The notes below the pieces were generated by a model that did not search any database, was not told the origin of the DNA, and was given only the letters and a program-made list of their open reading frames with translations. A stretch of DNA of 64,000 nt. Source: Clostridium tepidiprofundi DSM 19306 (GTDB lineage Bacteria; Bacillota; Clostridia; Clostridiales; Clostridiaceae). The translations under genes were made by a program, and so were the position numbers. Where the stretch lies: positions 33,177 through 97,176 of the forward strand of contig NZ_LTBA01000006.1 of the NCBI RefSeq assembly GCF_001594005.1, written 5' to 3'. This document shows positions 17,346-27,814 of the stretch, one piece after another; within the stretch, counting starts at the first letter, position 1, and each line of letters opens with the position of its first letter.

Positions 17346-19946
17346 TTATTTAAATAGTATATATGTCGACAGCGGTGCTACTTTAACCTCGCCACTAAAT
17401 TCCTTTACTCCTTTTGTTACGCCATCTTTGTTTGCCTGATATTCATTAGCAATAACTTTCCATTCTCCATCTGATGGAAGTTTTACACTAACTTCACTTT
17501 TGTTAGCGTTATGAATTATGAATATATTTTTGAAATCTCCTTTATGTGATGATTTAAGTAAATACGCAACTGTATTTTTAGGCGAATCAATAAATTTAAG
17601 TGACTTTCTAATTTCTTCAGCACTATCTAAAGTCATAACTTTTTGACTCTTCCTTAATTCTATAAGTCCTTTTATATACTCATATGTTTTGTAATATTTT
17701 TCCTTTCTGTTCCATTCAATTTCGTTTATATTGTCTCCAGAATTATAGCTATTATGAACACCCTGTTTTGTCCTTAATATCTCCGTTCCACCTTGAATGA
17801 ATGGTATTCCCTCCGATGTAAGAACAATTGATAATGCTAATCTATTCATTTTTTCTCTTTCCTCTGGAGTACTCTTTGGATTGCTCTTTTCAAATTTATC
17901 AAATAAGCAAAGGTTATCATGCGAGCTTACATAATTAATAGTTTCTCCTGGCTCCTGAGTAAAACCTTGTAAGCTATTGCTATACTTTATACTACCAGCA
18001 ATACCCTTTTTAATAGCTTTTTCAAAACCAAATCCACCATTCACAAAACCTAAGCCTGCACCATCATTATCACCCTTAATTGCATTTCTAAAATCATCAT
18101 TAAACACAGCAATATCTAATCCTTTTTGACTTCCTTTTCTAAATTGCTTAGTTGGTGATAATGATGATGTTCCACCTGTCCAAGGTTCACCATAAATCAA
18201 AATATTAGGATTTATCTTCATAAGCTCTCTTTTTACTTCCTTCATAGTATCAATATCATGTAATGCCATCAAATCAAATCTAAATCCATCAATCTTATAT
18301 TCAGTTGCCCAAAATTTTACTGAATCCACAATAAATTTTCTCATCATAGGTTTCTCAGATGCAGTTTCATTTCCGCATCCTGAGCCATTTGTATATTCTC
18401 CATTTGAATTTGTCCTATAATAATATTTTGGTACAAGTATGTCAAATGGAGAATCTCCCGTTGAAAATGTATGGTTAAAAACAACATCCATTACTACTCT
18501 TATATCATTCTCATGAAGCGATTGAACCATTTGCTTAAATTCTTTAATTCTTACCCTGCCATCATATGGATTAGTTGAATAAGATCCTTCAGGTACATTA
18601 TATAGATATGGATCATATCCCCAATTATATCCTTCTTTAGTTTCATCTACACTAGCGAAATCATATACTGGCATCAAATGCAAATGAGTTATTCCTAATT
18701 CTTTAATATGATCAAGTCCTGTAACCACTCTATCCGAAATTTTTGTCCCCTTTTCAGTGAAAGCTAAATACTTTCCTTTATTTTTCATTCCAGAATCTTT
18801 AGAAATTGAAAAATCTCTAACATGCATTTCATAAGCAACTGCTTCTGTTGTCTTAATTGGTTCAGGAATTCTTTGGCTATCCCATCCATCAGGATTAAGA
18901 GATGAAAAATCAACAATCATGCCCTTCTGTCCATTTACAGTCGCACCTTTTGCATATGGATCTGGAGTTTCCTTTTCCACCCCATTAATAGTTACCCTGT
19001 AATTATAGTATTTATTCTTGTTGTCACCAGCAAGTTTATATTCCCAAACTCCTTTTTCTCCTTTTTTCATGTCATAAACTTTTCCTACTTTATCATTATA
19101 ATCATTATAAATAACAAGCTTCATATTCTGCGCAACTGGCGACCATACCTTGAATAGAGTATATTGCTTAGTATAATTTGCTCCTAAATCATCACCCGTA
19201 TAAGTAAATTCTGAAGTCTCTAAAATCTTGCCCATATCAACTCTCCTCTTATTAAAGTTTTTATTATATACCTCTATCTTTCTTGTAAAATCAACATCTT
19301 CTTTTAATATAATATAAAATGAATTTGATGATACTTTATTACCATTTTTAGCATATACCTTTTCTATCGGTATATCCTTTTCATCAACCTTTACAATAAA
19401 ATCTTCATTGTTTTTACCCGTAACTTTCAATTCATTAGACAAAATAACATGAATTTTTTTTCTGCTTTCCAGCAAAGCTGCTTTTATTTTAGGTTTATTA
19501 TCTGCTTCATCTCTACTGTAAGCAATTTTTTCTGTATCTTGAACCATCCATACCTCTGTAACACCATCTTTTAGATCGATAAATCTATCTTTATCAATAT
19601 CCTTATCTTCCCATTCTCCTAACCTTGAAATTATACCAACCCTTTTTATTTTTTTATCAAATTGGATCTCCGCAATTTTTCCAAAGTTATCTTGTCCTGT
19701 AAAATCATATTCTTTTCCATCTTTACCTTCTTGCCAAATCCAAAAATTCCAATCTTTATAATCACCGTCATATCTAAAGTAGTGTATTACTAATTTTGAG
19801 CCAGTACTCTTGTTATCGTTACTACCAATAATTTTTTGATTTGTATTTTTTGATTTATCATCTACACCTATTTTATTGGTATTTGTACATCCTGTGAAAA
19901 TCTGCATTACAAAAATAATTATTAATGCCAAGGTAATCTTCTTCAT
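17346..19946 (-). CDS. pulA: Type I pullulanase, lipoprotein (GH13_14)
   Basis: 866 residues. Lipoprotein signal with Cys20 (IFTGC). Residues 52-140 match a CBM41-type alpha-glucan-binding module (LVIHYFRYDGDYKDWNFWIW). A linker domain and a CBM48-like region (about 255-350) follow. The catalytic barrel has the pullulanase signature YNWGYDP at 440-446, Asp558 in DGFRFD, Glu587 in IYGEPW and Asp677 in SSHDN. It cleaves alpha-1,6 branch points outside the cell. It lies after malG, separated by a terminator-like hairpin, so it depends on read-through or on its own weak promoter. The ribosome-binding site is AGGGGGT. Confidence 0.96.
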   Translation of the reverse strand: MKKITLALIIIFVMQIFTGCTNTNKIGVDDKSKNTNQKIIGSNDNKSTGSKLVIHYFRYDGDYKDWNFWIWQEGKDGKEYDFTGQDNFGKIAEIQFDKKIKRVGIISRLGEWEDKDIDKDRFIDLKDGVTEVWMVQDTEKIAYSRDEADNKPKIKAALLESRKKIHVILSNELKVTGKNNEDFIVKVDEKDIPIEKVYAKNGNKVSSNSFYIILKEDVDFTRKIEVYNKNFNKRRVDMGKILETSEFTYTGDDLGANYTKQYTLFKVWSPVAQNMKLVIYNDYNDKVGKVYDMKKGEKGVWEYKLAGDNKNKYYNYRVTINGVEKETPDPYAKGATVNGQKGMIVDFSSLNPDGWDSQRIPEPIKTTEAVAYEMHVRDFSISKDSGMKNKGKYLAFTEKGTKISDRVVTGLDHIKELGITHLHLMPVYDFASVDETKEGYNWGYDPYLYNVPEGSYSTNPYDGRVRIKEFKQMVQSLHENDIRVVMDVVFNHTFSTGDSPFDILVPKYYYRTNSNGEYTNGSGCGNETASEKPMMRKFIVDSVKFWATEYKIDGFRFDLMALHDIDTMKEVKRELMKINPNILIYGEPWTGGTSSLSPTKQFRKGSQKGLDIAVFNDDFRNAIKGDNDGAGLGFVNGGFGFEKAIKKGIAGSIKYSNSLQGFTQEPGETINYVSSHDNLCLFDKFEKSNPKSTPEEREKMNRLALSIVLTSEGIPFIQGGTEILRTKQGVHNSYNSGDNINEIEWNRKEKYYKTYEYIKGLIELRKSQKVMTLDSAEEIRKSLKFIDSPKNTVAYLLKSSHKGDFKNIFIIHNANKSEVSVKLPSDGEWKVIANEYQANKDGVTKGVKEFSGEVKVAPLSTYILFK

Positions 19947-19963
19947 ATATAAACCCCCTATAC

Positions 19964-19992
19964 CAAAAAAACAACTCTACACGAGTAGAGTT
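19964..19992 (-). terminator. Terminator or attenuator between malG and pulA
   Basis: Minus strand: AACTCTAC, loop TCGT, GTAGAGTT, followed by seven T residues. It would end most malG transcripts and lower pulA expression relative to the importer genes. Confidence 0.8.
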
Positions 19993-20003
19993 ATGTTTTT
20001 TAT

Positions 20004-20891
20004 CTATCCTTTTGTTGCACCAGCTGCCAATCCTTCTACTATATATTTTTGTAAGAAAACAAATAGCAAAGTTATAGGTATTGCAACCAAAATAGCTCCC
20101 GCTGCAAATCTAGTAAATTCAGTATTTTGTTGTTTTTGAATCCACTCAAACAATCCCATAGCTAATGTCTTTTTATCAGCACTTCTTAAAATAATTTGTG
20201 GGAATATAAAATCAAACCATGGTCCCATAAAATTAGTCAATGCAACTAAAGTAATTATGGGCTTTGCTAATGGAAAAATTATTTTTGCAAATATAGTTAA
20301 ATTTGATGCACCATCAATTCTAGCTGCCTCATCTAAACTTCTAGGTATACCATCATAATATCCTTTACACAACCATGTATTATATGGGATTTGTCCTCCT
20401 GCATAAACAAGTATTAATCCCCAATGTGTATTCAATAAATGCATTTTCATCAATAATATGTATATTGCTGTCATAGCTAAAAAACCTGGAAACATCTGTA
20501 ATATCATCAACGCCATAAGCCCAAATTTTCTACCTATAAATCTAAATCTTGAAAATGCATATGCTGAAAGAGTAGTTAAAATGACTGAAATAATCATGTT
20601 TATAGTGGCAATTTTAAGCGTATTTTTATACCATATAGGAAAATCAGTCTGTGTGAACAATTCTTTATAGTGTATCAATGTTGGATGCTTTGGAATTAAC
20701 GTGGAACTGAATAAACTCGTACCACTATTAAATGAAGAAAGTATTATCCAAATTACAGGAGTTATTATAATTATACTTATACTTATTAACAAAACATATA
20801 ATACAATCTTCTGTATCAAACCCATAAAATTAAATTTTTTATTGACTTTTGGTTCTAAACTGTTATCTATTACTGTATTTGCTTTCATCAC
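20004..20891 (-). CDS. malG: Maltodextrin ABC transporter permease, MalG type
   Basis: 295 residues with six membrane segments. The EAA loop that contacts the ATPase reads EAARIDGASNLTIFAKIIFP at about residues 190-210, ending in the usual LAKP. It forms the membrane channel with MalF. Its start overlaps the malF stop by 4 bp (ATGA type), showing translational coupling. No MsmX/MalK-type ATPase is in the window, as is common in Firmicutes where one ATPase serves many importers. Confidence 0.92.
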   Translation of the reverse strand: MMKANTVIDNSLEPKVNKKFNFMGLIQKIVLYVLLISISIIIITPVIWIILSSFNSGTSLFSSTLIPKHPTLIHYKELFTQTDFPIWYKNTLKIATINMIISVILTTLSAYAFSRFRFIGRKFGLMALMILQMFPGFLAMTAIYILLMKMHLLNTHWGLILVYAGGQIPYNTWLCKGYYDGIPRSLDEAARIDGASNLTIFAKIIFPLAKPIITLVALTNFMGPWFDFIFPQIILRSADKKTLAMGLFEWIQKQQNTEFTRFAAGAILVAIPITLLFVFLQKYIVEGLAAGATKG

Positions 20892-22174
20892 ATCATGTCC
20901 TCCTCTTTGAAGGATTTAGTCTTAATAAAACTGAATGTAGAAACTCCAGCAACAATTAAGAACAATAAAATTGTAACAACAGCTGCCATGTGGAATTGAT
21001 TTTGATCTTTTGTCATTTTATATATCCATGATATCAATATGTCTGTTGAACCAGCATATTTAAATGAACCATTGACAGGGTTACCATCTGTTAATAAATA
21101 TATAACACCAAAATTATTAAAGTTATAAGCAAATGTCATTATCAAAAGTGGCATTGTTTGGAAAAGAACCATAGGCAATGTTATTTTCCAAAATTGTTGC
21201 CATTTCGAAGCACCATCAATCTCAGCAGCTTCAAATAAAGAATTAGGTATATTTGTGAGTACACCTGCCATTAAAATCATAAAATAAGGTGCTCCAAGCC
21301 ACATATTAATTAACAATATCATAACCTTAGCATGTGCTGCATTTGTAAAAAAAGGTACTTTACCCAAGCCAAGTGTAACCAACAAATGATTAACTGGACC
21401 AGGTCCACTGAATACCAATCTCATTATCAATAAAGATATAAATGCAGGAATAGCATAAGGAAGAATAAAAATAGTTCTCCATAGTTTTTTGAATTTAATC
21501 TTTTTAGCATTTGTAAGCAATGCTAAAACCAATCCACCAAAATAATTAAATATAGTAGTAATTGTGGCAAACACTACAGTCCATAATCCTACATGCAGTA
21601 ATGTGTTATTCCATATCTTTAATTTAACTAAATTCTTAAAGTTTCTAAATCCAACCCAATCTACTAAGTGCCTTGGTGGTAAATGATTAGGGCTAGAATA
21701 ATTAGTAAATGCAACTGCAAAAGTAAAAATTATTGGCAATAAAATAAAAAATATTGTAAATAAAAATGCAGGAGTTAACATTATATGTGGAAAGTACTTT
21801 TCCCAAGAAGCTTTGATTGCTTCCTTTGTCGATAAAGGTTTATTTCCTTCTTCAATAAACTTTCCATACTTATATGCATTGACAATATTAATTATGTATA
21901 AAGTCAAAATTACAATTAATATTATTAATGCTATTAGTCCTTCAATCAAAAGAAAAATTGAGTGATCTCCTTTTGATATACCATTTTCAAAATATTGAGG
22001 AGTATCTCCTAATGTAATTAATCCATGTATAGCCTTTGTAAAATAATTAAACTTAAGTATTGCTATCAATTCTATTATTGCAAATATACAACCTTTAAGT
22101 ATTTCTTTATTATATAACTGTCCTGCTCCCATAAAAACTGCCGATAAAGCAGCCGATTTATGTGCTCTTTTCAT
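20888..22174 (-). CDS. malF: Maltodextrin ABC transporter permease, MalF type with N-terminal extension
   Basis: 428 residues, longer than the usual 290-320 of Firmicute MalF-type permeases. The extra N-terminal 120-130 residues hold two or three membrane segments starting KSAALSAVFMGAGQLYNKEI, then the standard six-segment permease from about residue 130. The EAA loop EAAEIDGASKWQQFWKITLP is near residue 315. The extended form is seen in MdxF-like proteins. It lies between malE and malG; a 10-bp hairpin occupies the malE-malF gap. Confidence 0.92.
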   Translation of the reverse strand: MKRAHKSAALSAVFMGAGQLYNKEILKGCIFAIIELIAILKFNYFTKAIHGLITLGDTPQYFENGISKGDHSIFLLIEGLIALIILIVILTLYIINIVNAYKYGKFIEEGNKPLSTKEAIKASWEKYFPHIMLTPAFLFTIFFILLPIIFTFAVAFTNYSSPNHLPPRHLVDWVGFRNFKNLVKLKIWNNTLLHVGLWTVVFATITTIFNYFGGLVLALLTNAKKIKFKKLWRTIFILPYAIPAFISLLIMRLVFSGPGPVNHLLVTLGLGKVPFFTNAAHAKVMILLINMWLGAPYFMILMAGVLTNIPNSLFEAAEIDGASKWQQFWKITLPMVLFQTMPLLIMTFAYNFNNFGVIYLLTDGNPVNGSFKYAGSTDILISWIYKMTKDQNQFHMAAVVTILLFLIVAGVSTFSFIKTKSFKEEDMM

Positions 22175-22223
22175 ATTATCCCTCCTGAAACATGTGAAGC
22201 AAACTATATATTACTCAACACAA

Positions 22224-22262
22224 GAGAATTTAGCTGCATTTGGTATAAACAACTAAATTCTC
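22224..22262 (-). other. Intercistronic hairpin between malE and malF
   Basis: GAGAATTTAG and CTAAATTCTC form a perfect 10-bp stem with a 19-base loop and no T-tract. In other maltose operons a structure here protects the malE 3' end and gives more binding protein than permease; the same role is inferred. Confidence 0.55.
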
Positions 22263-22283
22263 CACACAATATTGTTTTATTTT

Positions 22284-23600
22284 TTATTCTTGTGATTTTA
22301 TTGCTTCTCTCACTGTTTCAGCTGCATTCTTAAGAGCATCCTCAGGAGTTGATTCACCATTCCAAAATGCTGCAAATGCAGCTCCATATGGTTCCCAAAC
22401 AAGTTGCATCTGAGGAATAGATGGCATTGGAACAGCATATTGTGCTTGTTCTAAAAATGGTGCAACATACTCATCATTTTTGATAGTAGGTTCATCCATT
22501 AAAGCTTTTACTGGTGGTATTTGATGAGTAATTTCATATCTCTTCAACAACATTTCCTTTGATGTAGCAAAATTAGCAAATAATTGTGCTGCTTTTGGAT
22601 ATTTTGTATATGCACTAACAAATAATGTTCTTATTCCAGAAAAACCTGTTGGATGTTTTCCATCTGATAATAATGGTAGTGTTGCTACACCAAAATTAAC
22701 ACCTGATTTTTTAGTAGCTGCTACAGCCCAAGGTCCATTAATCATTGCACCTACGCTACCCTCTTGGAATAATCCTTCAACTATTTGGCTACTAGAATCT
22801 CCAGAATTTACAGGCAATATTCCTTTAAGCTTAAGCATTTCTTTAGCACCTGCAATTGCACTCTTTGAATCGATTCCAATATCATTCTTATCTGTTCCAC
22901 CTTTACCGAATATATATCCACCTTCACCAGCTATAAAGCAATGTGAAAAATATGCATTAGCTACATCCCACATGAATGTATACTTGTTATTATCAGTATC
23001 GTTAAATTCTTTTGCTTTTGCAATTATTTCATCAAAAGTTTTTGGTGCTTCTGGAAAAATATCCTTATTATAGAATAATGCATAAGTTTCTATAGCTGTA
23101 GGATATCCATACAATTTTCCACCATAACTAACACCATCAACTGCTGCTTTCATGAATTCTTTCTTTATTCTGTCTCCATAAACACTGTTTGGTACTATTA
23201 AACCAGAAGAAACTAACCCTCCTGTATGGTCATGAGGAGCTGCAAATACGTCTGCACCTGTACCAGCAGGTCCATCTTGAGCCAATCTTCCTTCAGCATC
23301 AACAGTCCCAACTTCTTCATATTTTACAGGTACGCCATACTTCTTTTCAAATTCTTTAGCAACATATTTTATAAAATCTCCTTCTTTTCCCTTGCTTTCC
23401 CAAACAAGTAAAGAAGCACCTTCCTCTGGTTTTAATTCACTTGATGATGCTTGGTCTTTATTTTGAGTTGATGCTTGACTTGAATTGTTCTCAGTTGTTT
23501 TAGAAACATCTTCCTTAGAATCTCCATTTTTAGGGCTACCACAAGCCGCTAATGAAAACGTTAATACTAATGCTAATAAAAAACTTAAAATCTTTTTCAC
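22284..23600 (-). CDS. malE: Maltodextrin-binding lipoprotein, MalE type
   Basis: 438 residues. Lipoprotein signal with Cys20 in FSLAACGS, then a Ser/Asn/Gln-rich linker to about residue 60 and a family 1 solute-binding fold. AGTGADVFAAPHDHTGGLVS is a strong maltose-binding-protein motif, and AMINGPWAVAATK and the late PIPQMQLVWEPYGAAFAAFW are also typical. GTG start after AGGGGGG. It captures maltodextrins made by the surface amylase and pullulanase and delivers them to MalFG. It has its own consensus promoter and operator in the gap after the neopullulanase gene. Confidence 0.95.
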   Translation of the reverse strand: MKKILSFLLALVLTFSLAACGSPKNGDSKEDVSKTTENNSSQASTQNKDQASSSELKPEEGASLLVWESKGKEGDFIKYVAKEFEKKYGVPVKYEEVGTVDAEGRLAQDGPAGTGADVFAAPHDHTGGLVSSGLIVPNSVYGDRIKKEFMKAAVDGVSYGGKLYGYPTAIETYALFYNKDIFPEAPKTFDEIIAKAKEFNDTDNNKYTFMWDVANAYFSHCFIAGEGGYIFGKGGTDKNDIGIDSKSAIAGAKEMLKLKGILPVNSGDSSSQIVEGLFQEGSVGAMINGPWAVAATKKSGVNFGVATLPLLSDGKHPTGFSGIRTLFVSAYTKYPKAAQLFANFATSKEMLLKRYEITHQIPPVKALMDEPTIKNDEYVAPFLEQAQYAVPMPSIPQMQLVWEPYGAAFAAFWNGESTPEDALKNAAETVREAIKSQE

Positions 23601-23622
23601 ATTAAACCCCCCTAATGTTTTA

Positions 23623-23640
23623 TTGCAATCGTTTGCACAA
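23623..23640. promoter_or_regulatory. LacI-type operator of malE
   Basis: TTGCAATCGTTTGCACAA, a near-perfect palindrome placed directly after the -10 box, covering the predicted transcription start. It belongs to the same family as the sites at 14499 and 25457. Confidence 0.75.
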
Positions 23641-23644
23641 TTAA

Positions 23645-23673
23645 ATTATACAATCTACAATGGTCATTGTCAA
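23645..23673 (-). promoter_or_regulatory. Consensus sigma-A promoter of malE
   Basis: Minus strand TTGACA (23668-23673), 17 bp spacer, TATAAT (23645-23650): a full match to consensus at ideal spacing, so repressor binding at the adjacent operator is probably essential for control. Confidence 0.85.
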
Positions 23674-23680
23674 ACAATTT

Positions 23681-25414
23681 CTACAATACTGAAAATATTT
23701 TATATGAGTATTCAGCCATAATAATATCCATTTTGCCTTCTTTAGAAACTACTTTCTTACTATTTAACAAATCAACACATTCATTAAAATATTCAATTAA
23801 ATTAACATTTTTTGTTTGATTGCTATTATTAATTAAAACAAGCACTTTTTCATTATCACTTTCACGAGTATAACCTAAAACTCCATTTAAGTCTTTAAGC
23901 CACTTAAATTTTCCTCTTCTCAATGCTTCATGCTCTCTTCTTAAACTGATAAGTTTTTTAATTGAACTATAAATATCATTGTTCCACTTGCTCCTATCCC
24001 ATATCATAGTTCTTCTACAATCTGGATCCTTTCCTCCCTCTAACCCTATTTCAGTACCATAATAAATACACGGTGCTCCAATATAAGTCATCAAAAATGA
24101 AATAGCTAATAATAATTTTTTATAATTTCCATTACATTCTGTTAAAAATCTAGGCGTATCATGGCTGTCAAGTAAATTCAACATTACTTCATTTACCTGA
24201 TATGTATTTTTGATAAAAGCATTATCAATTGATTCCATAAAGTCTATATCTTTGATACTATTCTGTGCAAAATATTTTAAACAAACTCGTGTTACTGGGT
24301 AATTCATTATTCCATCAAATTGATCACCCATAAGCCATGGTAATGAATCATGCCATATTTCACCCACAATATATGCATCTTTATTAGCTTTCTTAACAAC
24401 CTTTCTAAAATCCCTCCAAAAATCATGTTCTACTTCATCAGCAACATCTAATCTCCAACCATCAATTCCAACTTCCTTTATCCAGTACTTAGCTACACCA
24501 AGTAAATATTCCTTTACTTCATCATTTGAAACATTAAATTTAGGCATTTTGTGAGTAAAAGCAAATGTTTCATAACTTGGAGGTTCAATTTCAATAGGTA
24601 ATTTATTTATGTGAAACCAATTATAATAGTGTGATTTATCGCCATTCTCTAACACATGTTGAAATGGTTTGAAATTATAGCCACTGTGATTAAAAACAGC
24701 ATCAAATATTACTTTTATTCCTTTTGAATGGCACTTATCAACTAATTCCTTCATAGTTTCTAAATCTCCAAAATGTGGATCGATTTTGTAGTAATCTGTA
24801 GTATCATATTTATGATTTGAATCTGATTCAAAGACTGGATTTAAATATATAGCATTTATACCTAAATCAACAATATGATCTATATTATCAATTATTCCTC
24901 TTAAATCTCCACCAAAAAAACTATCACTTTTAGGTAATGAACCCCATTCTTCAGTTACGCAAGTATCATTACTTTTATCACCATTACTAAATCTTTCAGG
25001 AAATATTTGATAAAACACAGCATCTTTAACCCATTCTGGCACAGTATGAATATCTCCCTCATTAACATATGGATAATTAAAGAAATGAATATATATATCT
25101 TCATTATCTAGGTTTTCAAAAAAACCTATCTCAGTATAATAACCTGTCTCATTTCCTTTTTTTAGTATAAAATAGTAAGATAATCTGTTATTTGGAGCTT
25201 TTATTGATACTGTGAAATAATCAAACAACTTATCTGAATAAGTTATTTCCATAGAACTTTCTCTATTATTAGCCCAATCATACTTATCTCCATATACTAA
25301 TATAACACTATCCAAATCTCCTTTTGCAGCCCTTAACCTTATATGTATTGTGTCTTTATTATATGCATAGCAATAATTGCTTTTAGGTTGGTGAAATATA
25401 GCTTGCTTATTCAT
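23681..25414 (-). CDS. Neopullulanase/cyclomaltodextrinase-type alpha-glycosidase (GH13_20)
   Basis: 577 residues from ATG 25414, chosen for the AAAGGAGG site six bases upstream; the frame stays open 9 codons more. No signal peptide, so it is cytoplasmic. The N-terminal 120 residues form the CBM34-type domain of this subfamily. The barrel has VFYQIFPERFSNGD, DAVFNHSGYN, catalytic Asp323 (GWRLDVADE), Glu352 (IVGEIWHD) and Asp419 (LLDSHDT). It would degrade imported linear, cyclic or branched maltodextrins. It is first gene of the malE-malF-malG direction, with its own promoter and operator. Confidence 0.92.
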   Translation of the reverse strand: MNKQAIFHQPKSNYCYAYNKDTIHIRLRAAKGDLDSVILVYGDKYDWANNRESSMEITYSDKLFDYFTVSIKAPNNRLSYYFILKKGNETGYYTEIGFFENLDNEDIYIHFFNYPYVNEGDIHTVPEWVKDAVFYQIFPERFSNGDKSNDTCVTEEWGSLPKSDSFFGGDLRGIIDNIDHIVDLGINAIYLNPVFESDSNHKYDTTDYYKIDPHFGDLETMKELVDKCHSKGIKVIFDAVFNHSGYNFKPFQHVLENGDKSHYYNWFHINKLPIEIEPPSYETFAFTHKMPKFNVSNDEVKEYLLGVAKYWIKEVGIDGWRLDVADEVEHDFWRDFRKVVKKANKDAYIVGEIWHDSLPWLMGDQFDGIMNYPVTRVCLKYFAQNSIKDIDFMESIDNAFIKNTYQVNEVMLNLLDSHDTPRFLTECNGNYKKLLLAISFLMTYIGAPCIYYGTEIGLEGGKDPDCRRTMIWDRSKWNNDIYSSIKKLISLRREHEALRRGKFKWLKDLNGVLGYTRESDNEKVLVLINNSNQTKNVNLIEYFNECVDLLNSKKVVSKEGKMDIIMAEYSYKIFSVL

Positions 25415-25456
25415 TTTTTCCTCCTTTGTAGTCTTTAACAATGTTTATTCAATCTG

Positions 25457-25470
25457 TGCAATCGATTGCA
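25457..25470. promoter_or_regulatory. LacI-type operator of the neopullulanase gene
   Basis: TGCAATCGATTGCA, a perfect 14-bp palindrome lying just downstream of the predicted start (+8 to +21), suited to a repression roadblock. It also lies in the gap shared with divergent gdhA, upstream of the gdhA start. Confidence 0.8.
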
Positions 25471-25484
25471 TTGTTTTCATATCT

Positions 25485-25513
25485 ATTCTAACCAAAATAT
25501 TAACATCTGTCAA
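25485..25513 (-). promoter_or_regulatory. Promoter of the neopullulanase gene
   Basis: Minus strand TTGACA (25508-25513), 17 bp spacer, TAGAAT (25485-25490). Predicted start near 25478. Confidence 0.75.
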
Positions 25514-25559
25514 TAAATTGTATAACATAATTGCAAAATTCTTCTATATAATTTATTAA

Positions 25560-26921
<1,362 letters not shown>

Positions 26922-27017
26922 AGTAAACTTGTTTTGCTAATGCATCTGAAAATAACTAGTATAATTTCCTTTTATATCATCATCTTTACAATACACTATT
27001 CTTGTCTTATCTGCGAC

Positions 27018-27050
27018 AAAAAGGTCGTATCTATTGATATGACCTTTTTT
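27018..27050. terminator. Bidirectional terminator between gdhA and the convergent membrane gene
   Basis: AAAAAGGTCRTATC pairs with GATATGACCTTTTTT. The stop codon of the minus-strand gene (27031-27033) lies inside it, so both convergent transcripts use the same structure. Confidence 0.85.
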
Positions 27051-27450
27051 CTTTTTTCTTATAAAACTTATTCCAATATATTGCGTAAAGTCCTATCTGA
27101 ATTGCTATCAAAAATAATCCATTTAATCCAAAATGTCTTGTATCACTTAACATTACTACAACAAGAGCAATTCCCGGAAATATGTTTATGTATACCAAAC
27201 CTTTAAATAATCCTTTTTGTTTTTCAGGAAAATTTTGAAAAAATAAAAATGCAAGAAAAATAAAAGCAATAACGCTTTCTTTAGGATATTGCATTTTATG
27301 AAACTCTGCAAAATCACTAATTAAAGAACCTATAACTAAAGCAACAACAGGAGTTATTATAGTATGAAAAATCATAAAAATACTTCCTAAGATATTGATA
27401 GTACATTTAGCATAGTATTTTATCTTTTCTATGTCTATTGATATACTCAA
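27031..27450 (-). CDS. Small membrane protein of unknown function
   Basis: 139 residues with four predicted membrane segments (about 20-42, 58-74, 83-102, 108-125) and a lysine-rich tail (NKFYKKKEKRS), so the tail probably faces the cytoplasm. A GGAGAAAGGAGGAG region gives a strong ribosome-binding site. No recognisable family. It stands alone, convergent with gdhA. Confidence 0.65.
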   Translation of the reverse strand: MSISIDIEKIKYYAKCTINILGSIFMIFHTIITPVVALVIGSLISDFAEFHKMQYPKESVIAFIFLAFLFFQNFPEKQKGLFKGLVYINIFPGIALVVVMLSDTRHFGLNGLFLIAIQIGLYAIYWNKFYKKKEKRSYQ

Positions 27451-27747
27451 AAGCTTCTCCTCCTTTCTCCGATAGTCCTTGTTTTGTTATTTAACATTTT
27501 ACCAGCAAATATTAGCCTTAATCTGTTTCGATTTCATCCAAATCGTATCTTTTGATTAAGTTCATCAGTAACATATATATTTCTTGAAGAAAAAAGTATC
27601 ATCTTCTAAATATTGTACCATAAAATAACTAAAATGATAACATATTCATCAAATTTGTATTATGTAAAATTGTATAAAAACAAAGTGTAAAACTAACATT
27701 TGTTTCAAATACATTTACAGGAAAATTAAACAATGATAGAATAAATA
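27451..27747. other. Intergenic gap, no gene seen
   Basis: AT-rich. It should hold the promoter of the membrane protein gene (a TG-TACAAT near 27615 is possible on the minus strand, but no -35 fits). No coding potential noticed. Confidence 0.4.
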
Positions 27748-27812
27748 TAAACAGTGAACTCGTTTCGCTAAAGCAAAACATAGGGACTTCAGGTATAGAC
27801 TCTGCTCCCTTC
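27748..27812 (+). repeat. Small palindromic repeat, copy 2
   Basis: Reads ACTCGTTTCGCTAAAGCAAA then ACATAGGGACTTCAGGTA and GACTCTGCTCC. The reverse complement of 40416-40478 is nearly the same. It abuts the end of the glycosyltransferase gene. Confidence 0.7.
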
Positions 27813-27814
27813 CT

